NCBI GenBank assembly: GCA_030650875.1
Contig: JAUSDK010000070.1
Span: 1 to 36,839 of the forward strand
Reading direction: 5' to 3'
Origin: Polaromonas sp.
Lineage (GTDB): Bacteria > Pseudomonadota > Gammaproteobacteria > Burkholderiales > Burkholderiaceae_C
Length of the DNA: 36,839 nt
Shown: piece by piece, positions 1-8,426 of the stretch
Layout: every line of letters starts with the position of its first letter
How positions within the stretch are numbered: position 1 is the stretch's first letter
Notes under the pieces: model-generated
Database searches by the model: none
What the model saw: the letters and a program-made list of their open reading frames with translations, nothing else
What the model was told of the DNA's origin: nothing
Made by a program: the position numbers and the translations under genes

Positions 1-243
1 AAGGACGGCGACCCGGCCGCATTGCCAAGGGAAACTGCGCATACGCCCGGCCTTGCGTCCGTGGCACAGTCTCCTGATGCGCCGGACCTTGCCGGCATGC
101 CTCATCCCGTACCCGAAAACTCCAGCCAGCCCGAGTCCATAGCCGACTCCGGCGCCAGCCAACAAGACCATGCCAACACTCATTTGCGACTGCAACCAGA
201 CCATGCCCCTCCAGCCCCAGACGCTGGGCGCGGCACTCAATGA
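1..243 (+). CDS. DUF3306-type protein of formate dehydrogenase cluster, C-terminal end (partial)
   Basis: The frame is open from base 1 to the TGA at 241-243, so the 5' part lies outside the window. The 80 visible residues are rich in Pro, Ala, Ser and Asp, have low complexity, and end in a polar tail containing HLRLQPDHAPP. Formate dehydrogenase clusters of Burkholderiales normally carry a DUF3305 gene and a DUF3306 gene just before the multi-cluster ferredoxin, and DUF3306 proteins end in a disordered tail of this kind; that is the basis for the name. The frame overlaps the next gene by 74 bp, which suggests translational coupling. No catalytic motif is visible in this fragment, and the assignment rests on position and tail composition only. 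Confidence 0.5.
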   Translation, partial: KDGDPAALPRETAHTPGLASVAQSPDAPDLAGMPHPVPENSSQPESIADSGASQQDHANTHLRLQPDHAPPAPDAGRGTQ

Positions 244-2302
244 AACCCTGACCCTGCATTCGGCGCTGTGCCGCCGTGAAGCGGGCGCCTTCCAGAAAGC
301 GATTCAATCCGGCGACGACGTGGTGGTGGCCTGCACCCAGGAAAAGCGCCTGTTCCTGGAGGTCGGCCAGCAAACCCAGGGCGTGAGCTCGGTCATCAAG
401 TTCGTCAACATCCGGGAAACCGGCGGCTGGAGCCAGGACGCGACCCAGGCCAGCCCCAAGATCGCCGCCCTGCTGGCAGCAGCCCATTTGCCCGACGCCG
501 AGCCGGTGGCCACCGTGACCTACAAGAGCGCGGGCCGCCTGCTGATCGTGGGCGCGCTGGACCAGGCCGAGCAAGTGGCGGCGCTGCTGGCCGACACGCT
601 GGACGTGACGATTTTTGCGCAGGGCGTGTCCAGCGCGCCGCAGCCCGGCTTTCCGGGCCAGGAGCGCCAATACCCGGTGATCAGCGGCGGCGGGCTCAGC
701 CTCAAAGGATGGCTGGGCGCTTTTGAGGCCAAGTGGGAAAAGAACAACCCGATTGACCTGGACCTGTGCACCCGCTGCAATGCCTGCGTGGCGGTGTGCC
801 CCGAAGGCGCGATTGACCTGAGCTACCAGGTCGACAGCACGAAATGCACCTCCCACCGCGACTGCGTGGCCGTTTGCAAGGTGGCCGGCGCGATTGATTT
901 CAGCCGCGAACCGAAGGCCGCAACCGAGGCGTTTGACCTGGTGCTGGACCTGGGCGCCACGCCCTTGATCACGCTGCACGCGCCGCCCCAGGGCTACTTT
1001 GCGCTGAAGGCTGCCGCCGGCCTGGCGTCGCCCGGCTTGCTGGCCACGGTGGTCAAGCTGCGTGACATGGTGGGCGAGTTTGAAAAACCCAAATTTTTTG
1101 CCTACAAGCAAAAGCTCTGCGCGCACAGCCGCAACGAAACCGTGGGCTGCAATGCCTGTGTCGACATCTGCTCGGCGGGCGCCATCCGCAGCGAAAAAAG
1201 CCGCCAGCAGATCGTGGTCAATCCCAACCTGTGCGTGGGCTGCGGCGCCTGCACCACGGTCTGCCCGACCGGTGCACTGACCTATGCCTATCCGCGCGCC
1301 AGCGAGCAGGGCGTGCGGCTCAAGACGCTGCTGTCGACCTACGCCAAGGCGGGCGGCCGGCACCCGGTGCTGCTGCTGCACAGCCAGGGCGCAGGCCAGC
1401 AAGCCATTGAAGCCCTGGGCCGCGCGGCCCGGCTGCAAAAAGGGGTGCGCGGCGTGCCGGCCAATGTCATCCCGCAACCCCTGTGGCATACCGCCAGCGT
1501 GGGGCTGGACCTGTGGCTCAGCGCCATGGCGTTTGGGGCGTCCCAGGTGGCGGTGCTGGTGTCGGACGAAGAAGCGCCGGCCTATCTGGAGGGCCTGGCC
1601 GACCAGATGCGGGTGGCGCAGACCCTGATGAATGGCCTGGGCTACGCCGGGGTGCATTTCCATCTGGTGCGCAGCGAGGGGGTGCAGAATCTGGCCGCGC
1701 TGGATGCCCGCCTGCAGGCGCTCGGTCTGGCCCGGCCCGTGGTGCCTGCTGTTGCAGCCCGCTTTGCGGTCGCGCAGGAAAAGCGCAGCACGCTGGACAT
1801 GGCGCTGGACCACCTGATGGCCAAGGCGCCTGCCGCGCTGCCCGAGGCGATTGCGCTGCCCGCGCAGGGCGCACCTTTTGGCAGCCTGGTGGTCAATGCC
1901 GACACGTGCACGCTGTGCCTGAGCTGCGTCAGCGCCTGCCCGGCCAGTGCGCTGCAAGACAACCCGGAGCGCCCGCAACTCAAATTCATCGAGAAAAACT
2001 GCGTGCAGTGCGGCCTGTGCGCCAGCACCTGCCCTGAAAATGCCATCACGCTGCAGCCACGCCTGCTGCTCACGCCGCAGCGCAAAGAGGCACGGGTGCT
2101 GAACGAAGCCCAGCCCTACCAGTGCATACGCTGCAGCAAGCCTTTCGGCACCATGAAGGCCATCGAGTCCATGCTGGGAAAACTGGCCGGGCATGCAATG
2201 TTCCAGGGCGCGGCGGCAGACCGGCTCAAGATGTGCGGGGACTGCCGTGTCATCGACCTGTACTCCGCCGACAATGAAATCAAGATCACGGATATTCGCT
2301 AA
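170..2302 (+). CDS. Multi-cluster 4Fe-4S ferredoxin-type protein of the formate dehydrogenase cluster
   Basis: This 710-residue protein is probably cytoplasmic and handles electrons or assembly for the adjacent formate dehydrogenase. Cysteine groups are arranged in three blocks: C200/203/206/210 with C226/232/236, then C317/327/330/334 with C355/358/361/365, then C580/583/586/590 with C611/614/617/621. A last pair of CxxC motifs sits at 652/655 and 689/692. Most blocks have the classical CxxCxxCxxxCP form, so up to six clusters are possible. The start at 170 is preferred over the in-frame ATG at 203 because the segment LICDCNQTMPL is a conserved N-terminal motif of this family. The gene is followed after two bases by the torD-like gene, so the two are surely co-transcribed. 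The exact biochemical role is not established; the family is known mainly from its genomic link to FdhA. Confidence 0.88.
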   Translation: MPTLICDCNQTMPLQPQTLGAALNETLTLHSALCRREAGAFQKAIQSGDDVVVACTQEKRLFLEVGQQTQGVSSVIKFVNIRETGGWSQDATQASPKIAALLAAAHLPDAEPVATVTYKSAGRLLIVGALDQAEQVAALLADTLDVTIFAQGVSSAPQPGFPGQERQYPVISGGGLSLKGWLGAFEAKWEKNNPIDLDLCTRCNACVAVCPEGAIDLSYQVDSTKCTSHRDCVAVCKVAGAIDFSREPKAATEAFDLVLDLGATPLITLHAPPQGYFALKAAAGLASPGLLATVVKLRDMVGEFEKPKFFAYKQKLCAHSRNETVGCNACVDICSAGAIRSEKSRQQIVVNPNLCVGCGACTTVCPTGALTYAYPRASEQGVRLKTLLSTYAKAGGRHPVLLLHSQGAGQQAIEALGRAARLQKGVRGVPANVIPQPLWHTASVGLDLWLSAMAFGASQVAVLVSDEEAPAYLEGLADQMRVAQTLMNGLGYAGVHFHLVRSEGVQNLAALDARLQALGLARPVVPAVAARFAVAQEKRSTLDMALDHLMAKAPAALPEAIALPAQGAPFGSLVVNADTCTLCLSCVSACPASALQDNPERPQLKFIEKNCVQCGLCASTCPENAITLQPRLLLTPQRKEARVLNEAQPYQCIRCSKPFGTMKAIESMLGKLAGHAMFQGAAADRLKMCGDCRVIDLYSADNEIKITDIR

Positions 2303-2304
2303 CC

Positions 2305-2934
2305 ATGTCACTTCCTACAGCGCAAGCCCAGCTCGTCGCATCCACCCTTGACGAAGAAACCGCACGCGCCGAAATCTACGGCCTGCTGGCCGACCTTTAC
2401 TACGCGGCGCCCACGGCCCAGTTGCACGACAACCTGCGCATCGCCGTGACCGAGGCGCCCGCTGCGGGTGCCCTGCTTGAAAGCTCGTGGGCCGAACTGG
2501 TGGCCGCCGCCCGCACGCTGAGCCTGGCAGACATACGCGCCGAGCACGACGCCCTGTTTGGCGGCGTGGGCAAGCCCGAGGTGTACGTTTTTGGCTCCCA
2601 CTATCTCAGTGGATTCCTCAATGAAAAGCCGCTGGCCGCCTTGCGCACCGACATTGCGGCCCTCGGGCTGGCGCGCGACGAAGCGATGTCGGAAACCGAA
2701 GACCATGTGGCCTATCTGTGCGAAGTCATGCGCTACCTGATTGCCGGCGACGATGTTGAAGTGGCCAACCTCACGCGCCAGCGCGAATTTTTCGCGCGGC
2801 ATGTCCAGCCCTGGGTGCCCCGCATGTGCGAGGCGCTCATGGAGCATCCCAAGGCCCGTTTTTACCGCGCGCTGGCGGGTTTTACGCAGGCCTTTGTCAG
2901 CATTGAGGCGCAGGGTTTTGACATGCTGGCCTGA
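2305..2934 (+). CDS. TorD/DmsD-family molybdoenzyme chaperone
   Basis: A 209-residue, mainly alpha-helical protein of the TorD family of redox enzyme maturation proteins. These bind the twin-arginine leader of a molybdenum enzyme and hold it back until cofactor is inserted. The family pattern is visible at about residues 83-112: an acidic-aromatic stretch (RAEHDALFGG), then PEVYVFGSHYLSGFLNEKPL, and later ETEDHVAYLCEVMRYL around residue 131. The length is normal for the family. It begins two bases after the ferredoxin gene. The likely client is FdhA, whose Tat leader is encoded about 0.5 kb downstream. A 236-bp gap follows, so the structural genes may have their own promoter. Confidence 0.88.
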   Translation: MSLPTAQAQLVASTLDEETARAEIYGLLADLYYAAPTAQLHDNLRIAVTEAPAAGALLESSWAELVAAARTLSLADIRAEHDALFGGVGKPEVYVFGSHYLSGFLNEKPLAALRTDIAALGLARDEAMSETEDHVAYLCEVMRYLIAGDDVEVANLTRQREFFARHVQPWVPRMCEALMEHPKARFYRALAGFTQAFVSIEAQGFDMLA

Positions 2935-2968
2935 ACCCGCGCCAGTTGCATTCGATGAAAGCATATTC

Positions 2969-2983
2969 GTCTCAAATTGAGAC
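2969..2983. promoter_or_regulatory. Perfect inverted repeat, candidate operator
   Basis: GTCTCAA and TTGAGAC flank a single central A, giving a 15-bp perfect dyad in the 236-bp gap between the chaperone gene and the Tat-peptide gene. No T-run follows, so it is not a terminator. Its size and symmetry suit a dimeric regulator that controls the formate dehydrogenase structural genes. The regulator is unknown. Confidence 0.45.
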
Positions 2984-3170
2984 ACTTCACGCCATGAATA
3001 GCACTTTGCTAACGGTAATATTGATTATCGTTTTCCCCTAGTTGGTGCGTTGGCGTGCGCTTGCCCATTGTGGTGCGCAGCGCGCTCACGTACAGTCGTT
3101 AACTGTCAACTGTTAATAGTCATGCCGTTATTCCTTGATGCAGACCGCGGCGTTTCCCCTGGAGATTTAT

Positions 3171-3377
3171 ATGCAAGACACTTCATCGAAACCCTCGCGT
3201 CGGGGGTTCTTTTTCGGAGCGGCCGCCACGGGTGCCGCTGCCGCAGCCATGGTGGCCCTGCCGGGTGCGCCCGCGCTGGAAGCCGCAGTGCAAGCGCCCA
3301 AGCCTGCGCCTGAAAAAGGCGGTGGGTACAGCCTGTCGGAACACGTCAAGCGCTACTACAAGACCGCGCGCCTTTAA
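3171..3377 (+). CDS. Formate dehydrogenase region twin-arginine protein (68 aa)
   Basis: A small protein with a Tat leader: SRRGFFFG with the arginines at residues 10-11, then an Ala-rich hydrophobic stretch to about residue 36, and a basic C-terminus ending in VKRYYKTARL. It belongs to the family described as the formate dehydrogenase region TAT target (TIGR02811), found directly before fdhA in many proteobacteria. I chose the ATG at 3171 because GGAG lies six bases upstream; an in-frame ATG at 3135 would put extra residues in front of the Tat motif. The stop is 27 bases before fdhA. With so little sequence beyond the leader it may serve as an export or assembly factor for FdhA, but its function is unknown. 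Confidence 0.82.
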   Translation: MQDTSSKPSRRGFFFGAAATGAAAAAMVALPGAPALEAAVQAPKPAPEKGGGYSLSEHVKRYYKTARL

Positions 3378-3404
3378 TTCATCTTCATTCTCACGGAGAG
3401 CTCC

Positions 3405-6380
3405 ATGCTGCTCACGAAAAAAACAAATAGTCTTCCGGGTGATCACGCGCATCGCGCCGGCTCCGCACGTTTTGTGCAAAGCCTGTCGCGCGGCCTGTCC
3501 AATGCCTTGCCCACCATGGACCGGCGCGCCTTCTTGCGGCGTTCGGGTCTGGGCGTCGGCGTCGGCCTGGCCGCTACCCAGCTGACGCTGGTTAAAAAAG
3601 CCAACGCCGCAGCGCCGGTCGCAGGCAATGGCAGCGGCAAAATTGAGGTCAAGCGCACCGTTTGCACGCACTGCTCGGTAGGCTGCGCGGTCGACGCCGT
3701 GGTTGAAAACGGCGTCTGGGTGCGCCAGGAAGCGGTGTTTGACTCGCCCATCAACCTGGGTGCGCATTGCGCCAAAGGCGCTGCGCTGCGTGAGCACGGC
3801 CACGGCGAGTACCGCCTGCGCTACCCCATGAAACTGGTGGGCGGCAAGTACGAGCGCATCAGCTGGGACGTCGCCCTGAAGGAAATCTCGGACCGCATGC
3901 TGGCGCTGCGCAAGGAAAGCGGGCCCGATTCGCTGTATGTGGTCGGCTCCTCCAAGCACAACAACGAGCAGGCTTACCTGCTGCGCAAGTGGATGAGCTT
4001 TTGGGGTAGCAACAACTGCGACCACCAGGCCCGTATTTGCCATTCGACCACGGTGGCGGGTGTGGCCAACACCTGGGGTTATGGCGCCATGACCAATTCG
4101 TACAACGACATGCAAAACAGCAAGTGCGCGTTGTACATCGGCTCGAACGCTGCGGAAGCCCATCCGGTCAGCATGCTGCACATGCTGCACGCCAAGGAAA
4201 CCGGCTGCAAGATGATCGTGGTCGATCCGCGCTTCACCCGTACCGCCGCCAAGGCCGACGAATACATCCGCATCCGTTCCGGCTCCGATATTCCCTTCCT
4301 GTTCGGCATCCTGTACCACATCTTCAAGAACGGCTGGGAAGACACCAAGTACATCAACGACCGTGTCTACGGCATGGACAAGATCAAGGAAGAGGTGCTG
4401 GCCAAGTGGACACCGGACAAGGTAGAGGAGGCCTGCGGCGTGCCCGAGGCGCGTGTCTACCTGGCCGCTGAAATGATGGCCAAGAACCGGCCGTCCACCG
4501 TGGTCTGGTGCATGGGCCAGACCCAGCACACCATCGGCAATGCCATTGTGCGTGCCTCCTGCATCTTGCAACTGGCGCTGGGCAATGTCGGTAAATCCGG
4601 CGGCGGCACCAACATTTTCCGGGGCCACGACAACGTGCAGGGCGCCACCGACGTCGGCCCCAACCCCGACTCGCTGCCCGGCTACTACGGCCTGGCCGAA
4701 GGTTCGTGGAAGCACTTCGCCAAAGCCTGGGGCGTTGACTTTGACTGGATCAAGGGCCGCTATGCGTCGCCTGCCATGATGGGCAAGCCGGGCATTACGG
4801 TTTCGCGCTGGATTGACGGCGTGATGGAGAAAAACGAATTCATCGACCAGGACTCCAACCTGCGCGCCGTGTTCTTCTGGGGCCATGCGCCCAACTCCCA
4901 GACCCGTGGCCTGGAAATGAAGCGCGCGATGGACAAGCTGGACTTGCTGGTGGTCGTCGACCCGTACCCTTCGGCCACCGCTGCCATGGCCGCAATGCCG
5001 GGCAAGGCGGAAGACCTGAACCCCAACCGTGCTGTGTACCTGTTGCCCGCAGCCACGCAGTTTGAGACGTCGGGCTCGGTCACGGCGTCGAACCGTTCCC
5101 TGCAGTGGCGTGAGAAAGTGATTGAGCCGCTGTGGGAAAGCCGCAGCGACCACATGATCATGCACCAGTTTGCCGAGAAGCTGGGCTTTGCCAAGGAGCT
5201 CTCCAAGAACTACAAGATGCAAAAAGTCAAGGGCATGGACGAGCCCGTGCCTGAAGACATCCTGCGCGAGATCAATGGCTCGATGTGGACCATTGGCTAC
5301 ACCGGCCAGAGCCCGGAGCGGCTCAAGGCGCACATGCGCAACATGCATCTCTTTGATGTGAAGACGCTGCGCGCCAAAAGCGGGACCGACAAGGAAACCG
5401 GCTACGACTGCACGGGCGATTATTTTGGACTGCCATGGCCCTGCTACGGCACGCCAGCGCTCAAGCACCCGGGCTCGCCGAATCTGTATGACACCTCCAA
5501 GCACGTCATGGACGGCGGCGGGAATTTCCGCGCCAACTTTGGTGTCGAGCGTGAAGGCAAGAGCCTGCTGGCGGAAGACGGCTCGCACTCCCTGGGCGCA
5601 GACATCACCACCGGCTACCCGGAATTTGACCACCTGCTGCTGAAAAAGCTGGGCTGGTGGGACGATCTGACCGAAGCTGAAAAGACAGCAGCGGAAGGCA
5701 AGAACTGGAAGACCGACATGTCAGGCGGCATCCAGCGCGTGGTGATGAAAGTCCATGGCTGCCACCCGTTCGGCAATGCCAAGGCGCGTGCGGTGGTCTG
5801 GAACTTCCCGGATGCGATTCCCCAGCACCGCGAGCCGCTCTACGGAACCCGCCCCGACCTGATGGCCAAGTACCCGACGCACGACGACAAGAAAACCTTC
5901 TGGCGCTTGCCGACGCTGTACAAGACCGTGCAGGACAAGAACATCGCCGACAAGGTGCATGAGAAGTTCCCGCTGATCATGACCTCTGGCCGCCTGGTCG
6001 AATACGAAGGCGGCGGCGAAGAAACCCGCTCCAACCCCTGGCTGGCCGAGCTGCAGCAGGAAATGTTCATCGAGATCAACCCCAAGGTGGCGGCCGAAAA
6101 AGGCATTCGCAACGGCGAGCGCGCCTGGGTCAGCACGCCGACGGGCGCGCGCCTGAATGTTCAGGCGCTGGTGACCGAGCGCGTGGCCGCCGACACGGTG
6201 TTCATGCCTTTCCACTTTTCGGGACGCTGGCAGGGCGCCGACATGCTGGCTTACTACCCCAAAGGCGCTGCGCCCATCGTGCGCGGCGAAGCCATCAACA
6301 CCGCAACGACCTACGGCTACGACAGTGTGACGATGATGCAGGAAACCAAGACGACGGTCTGCAACGTCGAGAAGGCATAA
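3405..6380 (+). CDS. fdhA: Formate dehydrogenase catalytic (alpha) subunit, molybdopterin and 4Fe-4S, Tat-exported
   Basis: This 991-residue enzyme oxidises formate to CO2 at a bis-molybdopterin guanine dinucleotide centre, probably on the periplasmic face. The Tat motif MDRRAFLRRSG is at residues 38-48, after an unusually long N-region; a second ATG at 3516 would start right at it, but GGAGAG before 3405 and the family's usual long leader favour 3405. The 4Fe-4S site is C87/C90/C94/C122. The metal ligand is cysteine 212 in QARICHSTTVAGV, coded by TGC, so no selenocysteine insertion is needed. The C-terminal molybdopterin-dinucleotide domain starts near residue 850 (MTSGRLVEYEGGGEETRSNP). The gene is followed after nine bases by the beta subunit. 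FdhD and TorD-type accessory genes lie on both sides. Confidence 0.95.
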   Translation: MLLTKKTNSLPGDHAHRAGSARFVQSLSRGLSNALPTMDRRAFLRRSGLGVGVGLAATQLTLVKKANAAAPVAGNGSGKIEVKRTVCTHCSVGCAVDAVVENGVWVRQEAVFDSPINLGAHCAKGAALREHGHGEYRLRYPMKLVGGKYERISWDVALKEISDRMLALRKESGPDSLYVVGSSKHNNEQAYLLRKWMSFWGSNNCDHQARICHSTTVAGVANTWGYGAMTNSYNDMQNSKCALYIGSNAAEAHPVSMLHMLHAKETGCKMIVVDPRFTRTAAKADEYIRIRSGSDIPFLFGILYHIFKNGWEDTKYINDRVYGMDKIKEEVLAKWTPDKVEEACGVPEARVYLAAEMMAKNRPSTVVWCMGQTQHTIGNAIVRASCILQLALGNVGKSGGGTNIFRGHDNVQGATDVGPNPDSLPGYYGLAEGSWKHFAKAWGVDFDWIKGRYASPAMMGKPGITVSRWIDGVMEKNEFIDQDSNLRAVFFWGHAPNSQTRGLEMKRAMDKLDLLVVVDPYPSATAAMAAMPGKAEDLNPNRAVYLLPAATQFETSGSVTASNRSLQWREKVIEPLWESRSDHMIMHQFAEKLGFAKELSKNYKMQKVKGMDEPVPEDILREINGSMWTIGYTGQSPERLKAHMRNMHLFDVKTLRAKSGTDKETGYDCTGDYFGLPWPCYGTPALKHPGSPNLYDTSKHVMDGGGNFRANFGVEREGKSLLAEDGSHSLGADITTGYPEFDHLLLKKLGWWDDLTEAEKTAAEGKNWKTDMSGGIQRVVMKVHGCHPFGNAKARAVVWNFPDAIPQHREPLYGTRPDLMAKYPTHDDKKTFWRLPTLYKTVQDKNIADKVHEKFPLIMTSGRLVEYEGGGEETRSNPWLAELQQEMFIEINPKVAAEKGIRNGERAWVSTPTGARLNVQALVTERVAADTVFMPFHFSGRWQGADMLAYYPKGAAPIVRGEAINTATTYGYDSVTMMQETKTTVCNVEKA

Positions 6381-6389
6381 GGAAACAAC

Positions 6390-7010
6390 ATGGCACGGAT
6401 GAAATTTGTTTGTGATGCGGAGCGCTGTATTGAGTGCAATGGCTGCGTCACAGCTTGCAAGAACGAGAACGAGGTTCCATGGGGCGTGAACCGCCGCCGC
6501 GTGGTCACGCTGAACGACGGCGTTGCCGGCGAGAAGTCCATTTCGGTGGCCTGCATGCACTGCAGCGACGCGCCTTGCATGGCCGTTTGCCCCGTCAACT
6601 GCTTTTACCGCACCGAAGAAGGCGTGGTGCTGCACGACAAGGACATCTGTATCGGCTGCGGTTACTGCTCTTATGCCTGCCCCTTTGGCGCGCCGCAGTT
6701 TCCGTCGTCCGGCACCTTCGGGGTGCGCGGAAAAATGGACAAATGCACCTTCTGCGCGGGTGGCCCTGAAGTCAACGGCAGCCAGGCTGAATTTGAAAAC
6801 TATGGCCGCAACCGCCTGGCCGAAGGCAAGTTGCCTGCCTGCGCCGAGATGTGTTCCACCAAGGCGCTGCTGGCCGGCGACGGCGATGTGGTCGCCGACA
6901 TTTTCCGCAACCGGGTGGTGCAGCGCGGCAAGGGCGCCGAGGTCTGGGGCTGGGGAACCGCCTATGGTTCCCGTCAAGCGGGCCAGCCGCCCGCAGGAGC
7001 GAAATCATGA
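6390..7010 (+). CDS. fdh3B: Formate dehydrogenase iron-sulfur (beta) subunit
   Basis: A 206-residue electron-transfer subunit with sixteen cysteines in four groups, matching a four-cluster beta subunit: C13/16/19/23, C55/58/63/67, C87/90/93/97, and C119/122/151/155. It passes electrons from FdhA to the cytochrome b subunit. No signal peptide is visible, as expected for a subunit carried across the membrane with its Tat-bearing partner. It has no C-terminal membrane anchor helix, unlike E. coli FdnH, and is much shorter (about 290 residues there), so it is of the FDH3 type. The stop overlaps the start of the next gene by four bases (ATGA). Confidence 0.93.
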   Translation: MARMKFVCDAERCIECNGCVTACKNENEVPWGVNRRRVVTLNDGVAGEKSISVACMHCSDAPCMAVCPVNCFYRTEEGVVLHDKDICIGCGYCSYACPFGAPQFPSSGTFGVRGKMDKCTFCAGGPEVNGSQAEFENYGRNRLAEGKLPACAEMCSTKALLAGDGDVVADIFRNRVVQRGKGAEVWGWGTAYGSRQAGQPPAGAKS

Positions 7011-7228
7011 TGCGACTGGTACTGACCATTTCCACCGCCATGCTGTTGGCCGCCTGCGGTGACAAGCCGCAAACCAAAGCAGGCGTTAAAAGCGACGTAC
7101 CCGCATTTCAGGGGGCGCAAAACAGCTTTGTCGCACCGGGCTGGAAGCCGGGCGACAAGACCGCCTGGGAGCAGGGGCTCAAGGCCCGTTTGCAGAACAC
7201 CCAGAACGAATATTCCAAGACAAAGTGA
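7007..7228 (+). CDS. Small lipoprotein inside the formate dehydrogenase operon (73 aa)
   Basis: The N-terminus MMRLVLTISTAMLLAACGDK is a lipoprotein signal with the lipobox LAAC and the lipidated cysteine at residue 17. The mature part is about 57 residues, polar, with WKPGDKTAWEQGLKARLQNTQNEYSK resembling an amphipathic helix. AGGAG at 6995-6999 supports the start at 7007 (the ATG at 7010 is equally in frame). It overlaps the beta-subunit gene by four bases and ends just before the gamma-subunit gene, so it is translated as part of the operon. I do not recognise a named family; a role in anchoring or assembling the periplasmic enzyme is inferred from position only. Confidence 0.75.
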   Translation: MMRLVLTISTAMLLAACGDKPQTKAGVKSDVPAFQGAQNSFVAPGWKPGDKTAWEQGLKARLQNTQNEYSKTK

Positions 7229-7239
7229 CCGGAGCCCTT

Positions 7240-8412
7240 ATGCAACGAGCACGATTAGCTATATTTGTAATAGCACTTGGCGTGACCGGGCTGGCGGGGG
7301 CGCAGGCCCCGGCGGCCCCGCCAGCGCCTGCCGCGTCCGCGGCGCCGGCTGCAACGGGCGGCATTCAGGGTCAGAACATTTTTGAGGTCAAGCCGGAGGC
7401 CAGCGCTGACCCCAACTATGCCCAGCAGACCAATGGCGAGCGCGCCAAGGTCCAACCCGGCAACAATGCGCCCATGTGGCGCCAGGTTGGCCAGGGTGTC
7501 ACGGGTTACAGCAGCCTGCCCAAAAGCCAGGCGCCGGAGGCCGGCAACCTGATTCAGCCTTTTGTCCAGTACCCGGGCTCGCGCCTGACCAACGCCGGTG
7601 AAGCCTGGCGCCAGGTACGCAACAACTGGCTGGTTCCCTATGGCGGGGCGCTGCTGCTGATTGTGCTGGGCGCGATTGCGCTGTTTTATCTGGGCAAGGG
7701 CACGCTCAAGACCCATGGCGTCGACACAGGCCGCAAGATTGAGCGTTTCACACCCTTTGAGCGGTCGGCGCACTGGTCCAATGCCATCGCGTTTTGCATC
7801 CTGGGCATTTCAGGCGTCGTGATGGCGTTTGGCAAGTTCTTTTTGCTGCCGGTGATGGGGGGCACGCTGTTTGGCTGGCTCACCTACCTTTTGAAGAACC
7901 TGCACAACTTCGCGGGGCCGGTGTTTGCGGTGTCCTTGGTGATCATATTTTTCACCTTTGTGCGTGACAACCTGCCCAAGCGCGGCGACCTGGGCTGGTT
8001 GCTCAAGGGGGGCGGACTGATGTCCGAGCATGAGGTACCTTCGCATCGCTTCAATGCGGGTGAAAAACTGGTGTTCTGGGGCGGCGTGTTCTTTTTGGGC
8101 ATCATCGTCGTGGCGTCGGGGTTTGTGCTCGACCAACTGCTGCCGGGCTTGGTGTATGAGCGCAGCACCATGCAAATCGCGCACATGGTGCATGCCGTGG
8201 CCACCGTGCTGATGATGGCCATGTTCCTGGGCCACATCTACATCGGCACCATTGGCATGCAGGGCGCTTACCAGGGCATGAAAACCGGCTATGTCGACGA
8301 GACGTGGGCCAAAGAGCATCACGAATTTTGGTACGACGACGTGAAGGCCGGGAATATTCCGGCCCAGCGCAGCGGCAGGCCCACGCCACCGAGTCAGACC
8401 ATCCAGGCATGA
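7240..8412 (+). CDS. fdhC: Formate dehydrogenase cytochrome b (gamma) subunit
   Basis: A 390-residue membrane subunit that takes electrons from the beta subunit through two b hemes to quinone. An N-terminal hydrophobic segment ending at LAGAQA looks like a signal peptide and is followed by a periplasmic Ala/Pro-rich and polar region to about residue 128. Membrane segments then lie near residues 130-152, 178-204, 222-243, 277-300 and 312-336. Candidate heme ligands are H178 (SAHWSNA), H222, H315/H318 and H332. The extra N-terminal domain makes it longer than E. coli FdnI (about 217 residues) and is common in proteobacterial FDH gamma subunits. The ATG at 7240, with GGAG five bases upstream, is preferred to the GTG at 7225. 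Confidence 0.92.
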   Translation: MQRARLAIFVIALGVTGLAGAQAPAAPPAPAASAAPAATGGIQGQNIFEVKPEASADPNYAQQTNGERAKVQPGNNAPMWRQVGQGVTGYSSLPKSQAPEAGNLIQPFVQYPGSRLTNAGEAWRQVRNNWLVPYGGALLLIVLGAIALFYLGKGTLKTHGVDTGRKIERFTPFERSAHWSNAIAFCILGISGVVMAFGKFFLLPVMGGTLFGWLTYLLKNLHNFAGPVFAVSLVIIFFTFVRDNLPKRGDLGWLLKGGGLMSEHEVPSHRFNAGEKLVFWGGVFFLGIIVVASGFVLDQLLPGLVYERSTMQIAHMVHAVATVLMMAMFLGHIYIGTIGMQGAYQGMKTGYVDETWAKEHHEFWYDDVKAGNIPAQRSGRPTPPSQTIQA

Positions 8413-8426
8413 AGAATGAGGCTGTT

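Noticed and set aside
3050..3065. Sigma-54-like promoter (TTGGCGTG...TTGCCC) before the formate dehydrogenase structural genes
   Set aside because: The GG and GC elements are nine bases apart instead of ten, which normally abolishes sigma-54 recognition, and the -24 element is only a partial match.
4026..4050. Selenocysteine version of formate dehydrogenase
   Set aside because: The active-site codon for residue 212 is TGC (cysteine) and the frame has no internal TGA.
3183..5633. Open frame of 816 codons on the minus strand opposite fdhA
   Set aside because: It is the antisense of a fully supported molybdoenzyme gene in high-GC DNA, starts within the Tat-peptide gene, and shows no domain resemblance. 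A shadow of codon bias.
5721..6977. 418-codon minus-strand frame opposite the end of fdhA and the beta subunit
   Set aside because: Antisense to two certain genes and rich in His, Ala and Val as expected from a shadow; no motif seen.
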